Positions 1 through 10,414 of a DNA stretch of 64,000 nucleotides are shown here, in pieces. Each line of letters begins with the position of its first letter. Position 1 is the first letter of the stretch. Both the position numbers and the translations under genes were made by a program. Origin of the DNA: Pseudoips prasinana (lineage: Eukaryota; Arthropoda; Insecta; Lepidoptera; Nolidae); NCBI GenBank assembly GCA_951640165.1, contig OX621240.1, forward strand, positions 32,926,713 through 32,990,712, written 5' to 3'. Below the pieces are notes generated by a model. That model searched no databases. It saw only the letters and a program-made list of their open reading frames with translations, and had not been told where the DNA came from.

Positions 1-119
1 ACAGACAAAAGTTCTAAAAACTATATTTTTGACTTTGATATCGATGGTAGATCACGACCAAGTTAAAAAAAATACAATGTACAGTTTTGACTTTCCTACG
101 ATTTTATTATATGTATAGA
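1..119 (-). mobile_element. Helitron 5' end, cut by window edge
   Basis: Read on the minus strand this starts TCTATACATATAATAAAATC, as does the complete element at 63,679-63,997, and it stays closely similar as far as the window edge, including the stretch around the GTACAGTTTTGAC core and the downstream GATATCGAT block. The 3' end lies outside the window. It is non-autonomous and has no coding capacity. The base before the 5' TC is A, as expected for Helitron insertion between A and T. Confidence 0.7.
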
Positions 120-238
120 TGTATAGAATAAGCTATGTAATGTAGTTGTATCGGCGTACTTTTTACGACTTGTAGAGAGATAAAAAGCTGACACAAATGA
201 TACAATACGTTTTATTACATCGGCTGTTCAACTTCAAA

Positions 239-506
239 ACCTAGTAAGGAACATCACCATGGAAAAGCGGGTTTTTGCATTTTGCTGCTTACTAAGCTAT
301 AAAGCATCGATTCATATTGCCAAAATGTCTAAAATGACCTTTGTAATAGGATTTTGATAATTGAAAAACCTAGCAAGTACATATCCGTTATTCAGCCAAA
401 CGCAAAATACCATTTCAAAAACCTAGCAAAAGACACTGACAATTTTTAAACCTAGCAAGGGATGGCCCTTGCTAGGTTTTTAAAGTTGTCGTGCGACTTG
501 CTAGGT
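239..506. repeat. Cluster of six ACCTAGYAAG motifs, two inverted
   Basis: The core ACCTAG occurs in direct orientation at 239, 368, 421 and 450, and inverted at 472-477 and 501-506. Most copies are followed by CAAG and flanked by A-runs. The copies at 448-479 form a perfect hairpin whose arms are AAACCTAGCAAGGG around a short loop. The motif recurs in the right-hand inverted repeat at 3,063-3,091. Such subterminal repeats are typical transposase-binding arrays; that role here is inference. Confidence 0.6.
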
Positions 507-616
507 TTTTGAAGTGGTCCACGGCGGTTGAATTTCGCGCGCTAACGTCAGTAAGTGCCAAACCGTCGTCGCGTCCGCATCGTTCTTTTGTTTTAGTTAA
601 ATTTAAATAGTGAGAC

Positions 617-672
617 ATGTCTAAGTTTTATGGGTCAAAGTTAATGGTGAGGGCCCTAGAAAATGCAGATCT
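617..672 (+). CDS. Possible first exon of the DUF7869-like element ORF
   Basis: An ATG at 617 opens 18 complete codons plus two bases that run into a near-consensus donor (GTAAGT at 673-678), just downstream of a CpG-rich patch. The short peptide reads like the start of a basic protein (MSKFYGSKLMVRALENAD). No matching acceptor was identified, so linkage to the ORF fragments at 1,264 onward is a guess based on position and strand. Confidence 0.2.
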
Positions 673-1263
673 GTAAGTAAAATGTTTTCTCTGTAACTTG
701 GACAAAATATGTTAATAACCTCATAAATATCTAAGTGATTTGTGACAGAATTATAAGCTTTTTGTTGCGTGATTGTCTTTCTACATTTATCTTTTTCGGG
801 GCTTTTCACAGTTCTCTCGGGTCACACAGTTGAAGAACAGCAGCAGCTGGTAGGTACTGTTACTTTTATCTCACGAAACGACATGCGCTGTGGTAACCGA
901 GTGTACAAACACGCTGTGTGTGTGTGAGGATCAGGCCTAAAATGCACGTTTTATTTTCATTCATTGGTTAGAAACATAATGTATCGCTTCGCTAATGTGC
1001 TTTTAGTCAAAACTAGTCTTCGACTGTGCGGTTAATCCTTTTGTCATGTTCGTTCCACGTTTACTAATTTTATTAAGTTTCACTGTTGCTTGCGCTTCGA
1101 TACTTCCAACCAAATTTATTTTTTAAGTTTGGTTGAAAGTAGCGACACATAAACTTCGGTGTTATATTTGCTTCTTCGCATTATGCTATCCAAATCCTAA
1201 GTACGCTAAAATGAAAGTCCTTTCTATTACCTACATAAAATTAACGATGGCGATGGCATGATG

Positions 1264-2636
1264 GAAGAGTTGAACGTATGTCGAAAGTTTTTTCTCAAAA
1301 CTCTCGGTTATAAAACAGATGCAGTAATTACTGAACTAAGCAGAGGTATAAAACGTAATTGTTATATGGCGAAGTGACAGAAAAGTGGGGAGGAAAAAAA
1401 CGAAGGTTGGACAAAGATCCCATATCTAACCATATTTTGTCTTTTAATCCAACAGTCAGTCACTACAGAAGAAGCAACGCGCCACTTGCTCGATATTTAC
1501 CCAGAACACTAACCTTCCATTTAATGTATAATTACTTCAAAAGAATATTTCCTAATTTATAGGAAATTTAAATGAAATATGCATCCATTTAATGGTCTGA
1601 CGGAACACTTCTTTGGAACCAACGTGTTCCGCATATTTCATTTAAATTTCCTAAAGCAGACAAATGCACTGACTGTGAATCATTGAGCATGAAATAGCAG
1701 AATGCGAAGATGGTAATGTGCCTGAAATATTGAAAGCCTCATATGAATGCCACAAATTCAAAGCTAATAAAGCCATTCAAAAATATCAGGAAGACGCTTC
1801 TAAGGAAAATACTACTAGTGTTAGATACTATTCTTTGGATCTGCAAGAGGTGATGTTATTGCCCGATATGCCAAAAGTAAAAGATTCCTTCTTTTTGAGT
1901 CGTATCATATGCTTCAATTTAACATTTGCCCCCCATTCAAAAAATGGCACGTGTTAACAGCAGTTGCGTACTTAGTTAGTAGCTCTTCTTGAGAAATAAA
2001 GAGACCTGCCGAAGTAATTTGGTGCGATAATTGTACGAATCAGAATAAAAACTGGATTATGTACACTGCACTTGTGACCCTTGTCAATTCGGGTTTTTCC
2101 ACTATTGAAACCATAAATCCGAAATATTTTGGATATACCCACATGACTGCGGACGGTGTGCATGGTAATATATAATCTCAAGTCAAGCGTCGTGAAGCCG
2201 TTGTCGATTACGGTGATTATAAAGATGCAGTGCAAAGCTGCAGACAAAATATTGATATTGTCGAAGTCCAGAAAAAATACAGGTGGACTAAGAAGAAAAG
2301 GACCCCGAGACGCAATAATTCTAACAACATACTTAATACATTCACATTAAACTTGGTGGTGGATGTTAAATTTGCTAACGGCAGTCGAAAAATGTTTTTC
2401 AAAGGGGATTTCGACGAACCATACGCAGAAATAGATTTCCTCATAAAATAATTTAATGTTGAGTTGCTGCCAGAAACTAATAACAGACCAAGAGGCATAA
2501 AACAGAATAAAAAAGATGGTATTCTGTCCAAACTTGTGCCGCTCATGCCTTCAAACCGAAGATAATTTTGGATAAATTTACCAGTTTTTGACTCATCCGA
2601 AGATTTAGTTACAGGGGGTCAAATGATTACAGACTA
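1264..2636 (+). pseudogene. Decayed ORF resembling the multicopy insect DUF7869-type protein family
   Basis: Blocks recoverable in shifting frames, in order: VCRKFFLKTLGY (about 1,279); NHILSFNPTVSHYRR then ARYLP (about 1,425-1,505); FKFPKADKCTDCE (about 1,640-1,680); a block with YYSLDLQEVMLLP (1,718-1,953); DNCTNQNKNW then YFGYTHMTADGVHGN (about 2,023-2,170); and PLMPSNRR near the end. The order FNP-x-SHYRR, FPxxDxCxxC, SLDLQ, DNCxxQNKN, GYTH matches a high-copy protein family of insects and cnidarians that I recall as carrying DUF7869, probably transposase-like. Stops, frame changes and a hairpin insertion (1,560-1,653) show it is dead. Family name is from memory; the motif order is seen. 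Confidence 0.55.
1560..1653. repeat. 23-bp perfect inverted repeat with nested hairpin inside the decayed ORF
   Basis: Arms 1,560-1,582 and 1,631-1,653 are perfect reverse complements (core aggaaatttaaatgaaat). Within the spacer a second pair, CGGAACAC and GTGTTCCG, is nested. The structure separates two coding blocks of the decayed ORF, and the right arm belongs to the coding sequence, so the left arm looks like a secondary inverted copy. Confidence 0.8.
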
Positions 2637-3220
2637 ATACGGCCTTAATAAATAGCCTTGACTATATACTAAATTGTTCCTACTTAAAAACATAAATAAA
2701 TAATTACTGCAAAAATCATGAGTATCATTTAAAATTTGTACTTACTAGCTTTATTAAATGGTCATCGTGGCGAAAGGTGAACTTATTCAACAATATTAAA
2801 ATCCTAGTAACGGCACTTACTATGTTATGAAATTGATAAACAGGTTTACTATAAATTAAAAAACCAATTTAATTTTTAGTAAGTGCTATAAAACGTGATC
2901 TATTATTTATACGCAAAAATATTTAAAATCTGTTTAAAGCTAAGGATATACCGCATCTTTTGATATAACTCTCATATCTTTAAGTCTTCTAGTCTCAGCG
3001 CGGCAAGGTCTCAAGGTGACCTACTCGTTATTTGGCTCTCCTGTAAAATTTGTCCCGACGCTCTTACTAGGTTTTGAAATTGTACAGCCGACATTTGAAG
3101 ACGTAAAAAGTTCGTATTAACGACTAAATGTAATCCAGGAAACATAAAAATAAATTAAAGTTATTGATGTTAAGTTTTTATTGGCACCGTTTAAAAAACG
3201 TTATTACGGGTATCTTTTAC

Positions 3221-3655
3221 CGGCCTGTTGGTCTGTGTTATGTGATTAGTGACCCTTACTGCTAAACCAGAGGTCGTGGGTTTGATTCCCATTCAGGACA
3301 AATATTTGTGTGATGAGCACGATAATTTGTTCTGTGTCTGGTTGTAATCTATTACTAGCTGTGCTCCGCGGTTTTACCCGCGTTAAACTTTATAAAGTAA
3401 TGGCCTATGCCTTATTCGGATATACATATAAGCTATATAACTACAAAGTTTTATCAAAATTCGTTTCGTAGTTTTTGCGTAAATTAATAACAAACATCGA
3501 TACATCCCTACTCCTACTTCCCACTAATATTATAAATGAGAAGGTTTATTCGCATTTATAATATTAGTGTGCTTATCGGTAGTCTGGTAGCCATATCACA
3601 TGCTCTGCCTAGTTTGAAATTAGATGGCAGTGTGTAAGTTGTGCCAAGATGTTTA
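3221..3655 (+). mobile_element. tRNA-derived SINE split by a Helitron
   Basis: The head at 3,221-3,350 has the tRNA-like T-arm GTGGGTTTGATTCCCAT and the family body (aatatttgtgtgatgagcac). The 3' body resumes at about 3,572 with the segment reading tagtctggtagccata and ends near 3,655. The interruption at 3,355-3,571 is a Helitron-like insert. The same body occurs at 29,517, 36,305 and 54,031 (+) and 5,765, 17,804 and 45,475 (-). It resembles the Metulj-type SINEs described in butterflies; that label is from memory. Confidence 0.75.
3355..3571 (-). mobile_element. Non-autonomous Helitron nested in a SINE
   Basis: On the minus strand the 3' end is the hairpin-forming GCGGGTAAAACCGCGG region followed by CACAGCTAG and then T, the usual CTRR|T boundary. 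The 5' end near 3,571 reads ACACTAATATTATAAATGCG. That 5' segment is present twice in inverted orientation: CACTAATATTATAAATG and its complement flank a short spacer at about 3,522-3,569. No coding capacity. Confidence 0.65.
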
Positions 3656-3658
3656 TAT

Positions 3659-3905
3659 CACCGTAGCCTAGTCGGTAGTGCTCCTGCCTACGAAGCTGGT
3701 GGTCCAGGGTTCGAATGCCAGTAAGTGCAAATATTTGTGTGATGAGCACGAATATTTGTTTCTGAGTCATGGATGTTTTCTATGTATTCAAGTATGTATC
3801 TATCTATATAAGTATGTATATCGTCGCCTGGTACCCATAGTACAAGCTGTGCTTAGTTTGGGGCTAGGATGATCTGTGTGACATTGTCCTTAGATATTAT
3901 TATTA
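3659..3905 (+). mobile_element. tRNA-derived SINE (CCGTAGCCTAGTCGGTAG head)
   Basis: The A-box-like TAGCCTAGTCGGTAGTG and B-box-like GGGTTCGAATGCC lie at tRNA spacing, followed by a body ending in the tail ggggctaggatgatctgtg. Near-identical copies occur at 30,907 (+) and 29,255 (-). The head differs from that of the neighbouring SINE family although the bodies are related, so the two are probably head-swapped subfamilies. Confidence 0.8.
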
Positions 3906-3959
3906 TTTATTTATTATAATTTATTTTTCTTAAATACATTACTTTATACCTTATTAATA

Positions 3960-5241
3960 GGTCTTTACCTATGAAATTGCCGTTTTGTATGAAAAAATTT
4001 AAACGAATTTTTTTCATGAATTTTTTTATTTGTATTAATCGAAGTAATCACCCATGCAATCAATGCATCTTTGCCATCGCAGTGGCAGTTTATTGATGCC
4101 CTTCTTAAAGAAATCAGCTGGACGGGAGGCAACAAATTCTTCAAAGGCATTTTGTACTGCCTCTCGGGTATTGAATTTTTTTCCCGCCAAGAAGTTATCC
4201 AAATTCTGGAAAAAGTAGTAGTCTGTAGGCGCAAGGTCTGGTGAGTAGGGCGGATGACGGAGAGCTTCCAACCCCAGTTCTTGCAACTTGGAGACCGTCT
4301 GCTGTGCAGTATGAGGTCGCGCGTTGTCGTGCAGGAGCAGCGGAGACGAGCGATTGACCAATGCTGGTTGGAGATGCGCCAGCTTCTCCATCATTGTGCT
4401 CAGTTCTTCACAGTACACATCTGCAGTAATGCTCACCCCGTTTGGTAAGAAGCTGTGATGAATCACACCGGCGCTAGACCACCAAACAGTGACCATCACT
4501 TTTCTAGGGGTAAGTTTTCGTTTAGGGCATTGTTTAGGTGCTGAACCAGGATCCAACCAACTTGCTGAGCGCTTGCGGTTATCAAACAGAATCCATTTTT
4601 CATCGCAGGTAACAATGCGGTTCAAAATTCCTTCATTTGTGTGTCTGTTGAGCAGTGCAAGGCACGTCTCGACGCGTACTTCGCGCTGGCGATCATTGAG
4701 TTCGTGGGGCACCCATTTGTCAAGCTTTTTTACCTTGCCAATTTGACGCAAATGGACCAATATTGTTTTGACGCTAACGTCGAAAGCTGCTGCTAATTCA
4801 GCCGTAGATTGTGTATCATCAGCTTCCACAACCGCCTTTAATTCGTCATTGTCGACCAAAGTCTTCGGACGACCGCGAGGTTCATTTTTCAGGTCGAAAT
4901 TTCCAGAACGGAAGCGAGCAAACCAATAACAGGTGGTGCGTTGGTTTGTAGTGTTAGCTCCGTAAACGTCGTTGATGTTGCGTGCCGCTTGTGCCGCGTT
5001 GCTGCCACGACGGTACTCATATTCCATAATTACTCGAATTTTTAACGTATCCATGATGACGAAAAAGATTGAAATGCGATGAAAATGTAACACTAATCAA
5101 TAAAGAAACGACTACTTTTGGAAAAAAGAATCCATGTTTTTAAAATAAAATTAATTTGAAATTAGAATTCTTAGCCAAACAAAAATTATTTTGATTTGAA
5201 ATGGCCAGTACTGCAGAACGGCAATTTCATAGGTAAAGACC
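3960..5241 (-). mobile_element. Complete mariner element, cecropia subfamily
   Basis: A 1,282-bp element with 25-bp perfect terminal inverted repeats (outer part GGTCTTTACCTATGAAATTG), flanked by TA at 3,958-3,959 and 5,242-5,243, the target duplication of Tc1/mariner elements. It holds one uninterrupted transposase gene on the minus strand. The perfect ends and open frame imply recent arrival. Confidence 0.93.
4035..5054 (-). CDS. Mariner transposase (DD34D, cecropia subfamily)
   Basis: A 339-residue cut-and-paste transposase that would bind the element's terminal repeats and catalyse excision and insertion at TA. The N-terminal half carries two helix-turn-helix regions (about residues 10-50 and 85-110), then the linker WVPHEL near 114-119. 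The catalytic triad is visible: Asp151 in TCDEKWI, Asp243 in LLHDNARPH, and Asp278 in SPDLAPTDYYFF, 34 residues after the second, which is the mariner DD34D spacing. Linker, first-Asp context and RSASWLD resemble the cecropia subfamily, to which SETMAR/Hsmar1 belongs. The frame opens 13 codons upstream at 5,093; I chose the second Met (MDTLKIR) because length and alignment then fit the family. There is no stop or frameshift, so it may be functional. Confidence 0.92.
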   Translation of the reverse strand: MDTLKIRVIMEYEYRRGSNAAQAARNINDVYGANTTNQRTTCYWFARFRSGNFDLKNEPRGRPKTLVDNDELKAVVEADDTQSTAELAAAFDVSVKTILVHLRQIGKVKKLDKWVPHELNDRQREVRVETCLALLNRHTNEGILNRIVTCDEKWILFDNRKRSASWLDPGSAPKQCPKRKLTPRKVMVTVWWSSAGVIHHSFLPNGVSITADVYCEELSTMMEKLAHLQPALVNRSSPLLLHDNARPHTAQQTVSKLQELGLEALRHPPYSPDLAPTDYYFFQNLDNFLAGKKFNTREAVQNAFEEFVASRPADFFKKGINKLPLRWQRCIDCMGDYFD

Positions 5242-5764
5242 TAATATAAGACTCCTGGCTGTATTTCAGTGAATTTGCGGCAGCTTATCTCGATGGAGGC
5301 TGGACAACTACTTTTAAATGTTAATGTACAAATAAAAATAAAAAAAAATGCACTCTCTATTCTCTTTTACTTGTAATAGGACGGAAGCACACACAACCAG
5401 GTAAAATTTTGTTCTGAAGAATCAGAAAAAAATTGTGAAATTACTTCCACTATTTAAGTTACACGTTGTATATTTATATCTACGTTTGCCGAGCACAGCC
5501 CTAGGCATTATGTAAATAGGACCGAAGTCAACATTTGTCTAATATTCAACCTGTTTGCTATGCAACTGGTTAGTATTGTAAAATGACCTAAGTAAACATA
5601 ATTTACAAGCATATTAGTTCGTTAAGTAGTTACCTATAACGAGTGTGCTTCGCAAACAGTATGTTTTAAGCTTTGGGCTGCGTGACCGCCCAGAGATATG
5701 CGATGAAGATGTACAGTATCCAAAGAAAAATTCAACTAATATTGAAGAATGAAATAAAGAGTAT

Positions 5765-6008
5765 CCTCGTCCATTATTTACACACGGCCATCTGATCCCA
5801 AACTAAGCAGAGCTTGTAGTATGGAAACCAGATAACTGATATACTACATATAATACTTTTGTTTTCTAAATACATATTATATAAACTCCGGACAAACAGA
5901 GATCTTCATGCTCACAAATATCGTTCTCCTGGGTGGGAAATGAGAATTTAACCCTAGACCTGCGGCGTGAAAGGCAACTATCTATAAACCGCGCCAGCCG
6001 GCCTGGCA
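5765..6008 (-). mobile_element. tRNA-derived SINE, minus strand
   Basis: Reads in reverse as the family head (cctgcggcgtgaaaggcaac region), a diverged T-arm, the body and the tail ggatcagatggccgtgtg. Compared with the copy at 36,305 the T-arm is damaged. A second, unrelated tRNA-like head on the minus strand lies at 6,073-6,155. Confidence 0.7.
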
Positions 6009-6299
6009 AAAGAATCATTCAGTTTTGATTACGCTGCTCAACGCATGTCCGGTGTAGAAAGGATTGTCCCATACGGGGAACGAACCTGAAACACGAGGGC
6101 TAGGCGGAGGCCGAGGCCGAGTTGATAGCAAGCAGACTACTTTAACCACAGTGCCTTATGTGTATATAAGATTGAAACTATTGTTTATGCGTCTGTCTGT
6201 GGCATTGTAACTCCGAAACGGGTCCTATACAATACAAATGTCGAAAATAACATGGATATTCTATGCATTGTCAAGCTGCATATAATTAGGTACAATTTA

Positions 6300-6389
6300 A
6301 AAAATGGGAAATCATAAATTTAATTGTCCGGCGGGTCTCGAACCTGCACCATCTACCAATCCGGGGTAAATTTATGATTTCCCATTTTT
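6300..6389. repeat. 23-bp perfect inverted repeat around a tRNA-like loop
   Basis: Arms 6,300-6,322 and 6,367-6,389 are perfect reverse complements (core aaatgggaaatcataaattt). The 44-bp spacer contains CGGGTCTCGAACCTG, a minus-strand B-box-like segment, so a SINE-head fragment appears enclosed by the arms. Confidence 0.75.
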
Positions 6390-7153
6390 GAGGTTAGAAT
6401 AACGCTTTGCATTGCCAATAATGCTATAAAATTCAAATTTAATAGGTGCAATTTATTTTTTAGTATTTTATGTTACGTTCTGTGATTCTGTATAGTAATG
6501 GTTTTCAGTGGATTGAATGCGGTAAAGTTGGCCAAGTTTAAGTAATAGGGAGGAACTCAAGTGTAAATCAAACAACCGAAACGTCGGTGAATCTCTTTGA
6601 AGTCCGGTTTGTAATGGAGTGAACCTGAATTTGCAGCGCAAATGTTTGAATAGTCCACCTGTTCTTAACATTCTGTATACAGTAGATACTATCTAGTACT
6701 ACTAACAGAAGGTCCACTTAGTCAATACCCTTAAATATATAGCGGCTTTCGTTTCACCTTAAAAAATATCAGAAGGTTGAATGTCAAATCAAAATTTGGA
6801 TTACCTACCTCTGCAGTCTAGATGGATGGCGACAACCAAGGTCACCTCTGTTAGGAGGCTGGATTACATCCGTCTAGAACACACTTAAGTACATTTGCCG
6901 ACTAATATAATGCTGCTATTATTATACTAATATTTAGCAACGAAAATTTTTATGCTCTTACTATTAACGATACTATCTCTCTCTCTATCAATCCATAAAT
7001 TGATACTGATCGCGCAGGCTGCTGGTGCGCCAGAGGGTGCATAGATTTACTTGTAGTGTTGTGTATATAGCAGAGTACGTCAGGCTTGCTATATTAGAGT
7101 AAATATATATATGCTATAGTAGTATAAATCTTATAATATACTACATCTACCTT

Positions 7154-7450
7154 TTGGCTACCAGTAAGCACCGGATGAGACGAGCTACGCACATTTATGC
7201 ACCATCCAAGTCCCTAGGTGGAAGTGGCAGTCAAACACACCCCATCACATCTTTCCCGTTAGGCGCGTTATCACTGGAACGTCCTAGACAAGCTAGCCTA
7301 GATCGCGGTTTACCTAGTCAAGCTGGCATTTTAAGTCAATATACTACCCCCATACTACTCCCCGGGCAGCCCGCATCTTCGCATATTTACGTACAGCGTC
7401 AGTTGTACTCCCAAAGAGGTTGCTTTTGGCGCCGGCTACTTACATCGTAG
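7154..7450 (+). other. Candidate protein-coding exon or compositional island, unidentified
   Basis: An open stretch of clearly higher GC than its surroundings encodes a Ser/Pro/Gln-rich, low-hydrophobicity peptide with segments such as SKSLGGSGSQTHPITSFPLG and SLDRGLPSQAGILSQYTTP, ending at TAG. A pyrimidine-rich acceptor-like sequence ending TACCAG precedes it at about 7,166. I cannot name a gene. It could be a terminal exon of an unrelated gene or a chance open frame. Confidence 0.25.
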
Positions 7451-7563
7451 TTTTATATTGCTAGACGTCTTGTTCCCTTGCACGCATCTATAGGGCAGTA
7501 AAGCAGTGAAAGACCGTACTGAAAAGAAACCTTATAATAGCCCTGCCCATTTAACTTGGTAAA

Positions 7564-7617
7564 TAATTGGTCGAAAGCACAAGAGACATGTAAGCCTCTT
7601 GTGCTTTCGACCAATTA
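7564..7617. repeat. 22-bp perfect inverted repeat, 10-nt loop
   Basis: Arms 7,564-7,585 and 7,596-7,617 are perfect complements (core ggtcgaaagcacaagag) with a 10-nt loop. It looks like a recent snap-back duplication rather than an old TE end. Confidence 0.85.
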
Positions 7618-10035
7618 GATTGTAGGAAATTGTCTTTTGAACATGTAATAGAAAGTTGCCGTGATTGCATTCGTCGAATGCAGCAAAGATACGAGTAATT
7701 TATGCCATACCAGCCTTTTTCTATTGTCATGGGAGTGTATCGGCCAATCAAGGAAACGTGTCTTTTTTGCTTTCGTTATTTTTTTGGTCGAACGCAGTTC
7801 AGAAAATGTAATTTCGCTTAGTGTTTTACATTATTTTATCTTGAATAGCTGGATTTATTTTATTTTGCTCAAGATTATTTCTTTTAACACCATTTTCTCA
7901 CACGATTTTGTCTGCATACCGCTGTCATTCGTACCATTTTATCGTCATGTTCCTGAGCGGAGCAATGAATAAGAAGCTATATCGCGTACTCTTGAAATAA
8001 CTCGGTGCGATGTATGATGGCCTGGTACATTCGCGGCACAATAAGAAATATAAAAAAAAAGAAGAATAAATTCTAATTTAAATCCTGTAAATTCAATAAG
8101 GCCTGTATTTATAAAATATCTTTTATCTGTGTTCAACTTACAAGCGTGAATCAAATTTACTTACGTATAATAAAATCCCAGAGTTCAGATCCATTTTTTA
8201 TAAATAACAAAAAATTGGCTTGAGCTTTTTCCACTATGTTATTGTATTCTACACAAATCACATAGAGTAATCGACTTAATTTTTTTCACAGCGTCTGCGA
8301 ATGTATCTCCAAACAAGAAATTTTGAATGTGGTAAATCGATAACTGAAAATGGATTATGATTATTCGTGCTATTATTAATTATTACATACATACTCATGA
8401 TTGTAATCATCACTTTCCTTTCAAATCTAGGGTGCATATTAGGTACAACTCTATGTGAATTGAGTTTTTTTTTTACATAATTATTCATCATCTATTCGTC
8501 TGGTGACGAATCTCACCGACCATGAGCAATTAAGGATAGTTCTTTTATAATATCAAAAGCCATATCTCGTGCCCATTCCGATAATGTTAATTGATGAGTC
8601 CTTTCTACTACACTTGCTCAATTTCCAGCGATGACGTGGTTAGATACATCGTTCAGTAATTCAAGCATCTTATTTGCTGTAAATGGAAGACTAATTTTGG
8701 TTCTTGCTGCGTACCATTTCACATTATAACATAAACTATATTTTAATATTTTCTTGCAACCTAGTTCTATCTGTCTAGAATACAATATTATTATGGAAGC
8801 ACTATAGTGATTGAAAATATATTTCATAATTGTACTTCGCAAACCTTTATTCAGTCAGGTCAAATCTTGACAGAACATGATGTCCGATCAAATTCTGACA
8901 AGTCAGGCCAAGCTTAATATGGTAATTTTGATTTTAAGTGGCTATTGCTAGTGTCATTAGATTACGTACATTTCCAACATCATCGTCTGATACATTTTAC
9001 ATCTGGAATCAAAGGAGAGGCCTCTTTTAAGTCAATTTATATATCTTTATTTTTTCCACTTTCTCTTCCATTTAGTGTACGTCTTGCTTGGTATATGTTA
9101 TCATCATGTTTCTGAGCAGAGCAATAAACAACTGGGTTTATTGCATGCCTCCGAGCTTAATGTGTCGTGTCGAGTACTATCGCCATGGTACTTCAACTCC
9201 GCCTTCTGTCTGATCGCCTGGTAAGGAGATATATTCCTATTTTTAATCTCGGCACTAAAATATGGAGCAGCAACGCAAATGTAATAAGTTTGATTTCTGT
9301 GTCTGTTGGAACTGTTTTCAATGCGCTATGTATTTTTTTTAAAGCCCTCTCTAGTTACATATAACCCTGTATCGCGGGGGACTTTAAAAACTTGTAATTT
9401 ACGGACACAAAGCGCACCTAGACTTCCAGTTGAGGAGCTAGTTTCGCACTGAACAACAAATTGTTTAGCCCATTGAATTAATCATTCACTAGTTCGGCCT
9501 TTAGAATGACTTTTTAGGACCATTTCCGAACCATTCTTATCGATTTAATCATCATAATCAGTTTAAAAATCACGGAGTAATCGCGTAACATAAATACAAG
9601 AAAGGTGTATTTACTAACAATGTGTAAACACTTATTTTGATAGATACATGCAACAAATTTCTTACCGACCTCTTCTTACGGTTTAGGATACTTCAGACCT
9701 GGCCTTTCTTAGCACATTTCCGATTTGTTCATTAAATGTTCTATTCATTAATAACTTATTTTATTATCAATTCAAAATCTTAACTATCAACTTAACCTCA
9801 GCAAGAGGTCAAATAAACATTAACACTTAATGTTATACCTCTAGCTAAAGCGTACCTAATCGATTTGAATAAACAGTCATTTAATTTTAATCGCATGTCA
9901 TATTAAATAAAATGAATGGACAAAGATGCTTCTATTCTGTGTGGGTGGACAGTAATACAGGTCTGATAAAAAATTGCTTGGGCATTTCGATTTCCGTTAT
10001 CTATATTTATACACTTTTATATTTATCAGAAGCAT
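7618..10035. other. Stretch without recognisable gene
   Basis: AT-rich sequence in which both strands show only short chance frames. I recognised no conserved protein motif, splice-framed exon or SINE head here. Confidence 0.6.
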
Positions 10036-10039
10036 ATAG

Positions 10040-10205
10040 TGAGACGGCTTCACTTGTTCGTCGAGGCACGGAGGTGTAACATCGCTAACTTTCAGGCTGC
10101 CGCGCTGATACTGTGAATATCACTTTTTATCGCCATTTGAACCCAGGACCTCATTATCTGCACTTGAAAACGCTACCGCTTAGCCTACGACGGCATTCAA
10201 GAAAG
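10040..10205 (-). mobile_element. SINE-like tRNA head, minus strand, copy 1
   Basis: In reverse the sequence has a tRNA-like head (taggctaagcggtagcg) and a B-box-like GGTCCTGGGTTCAAATG, followed by a body ending ACACCTCCGTGCCTC. A diverged second copy follows at 10,415-10,590 in the same orientation. Confidence 0.55.
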
Positions 10206-10414
10206 ATCAAGCAATCAGTATTACTTTGGTTAGAATCCGCATTATCTAGAACCGACGGTGATTTACGTTACCTCTTTCATTTTCGACTCATAATATCCTA
10301 GGCGTTACTGGAAGAAGCTATTAGGGGTTGGGATAGCAAATTGTATTTTATTATAATTATACAGAGAAATGTGTATTGAGAAAGAGGTCATGTACAGGAC
10401 CGGCAGCTATACGT

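Larger units (their letters stand above)
220..3091 (+). mobile_element. Candidate DNA transposon bounded by ~29-bp inverted repeats, carrying a decayed DUF7869-like ORF
   Basis: Positions 220-248 and 3,063-3,091 are inverted copies of the same 29-bp sequence with two differences; both contain TCAAAACCTAGTAAG on the inward side. Between them lies a broken ORF (1,264-2,636) resembling a multicopy insect protein family. A CpG-rich patch at 510-590 sits upstream of the ORF. A short match (actttttacg plus ctt) recurs outside both repeats, so the true ends may lie further out, and no clear target duplication was found. That this is one mobile unit is inference; the inverted repeats and the decayed ORF are seen directly. 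Confidence 0.45.
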
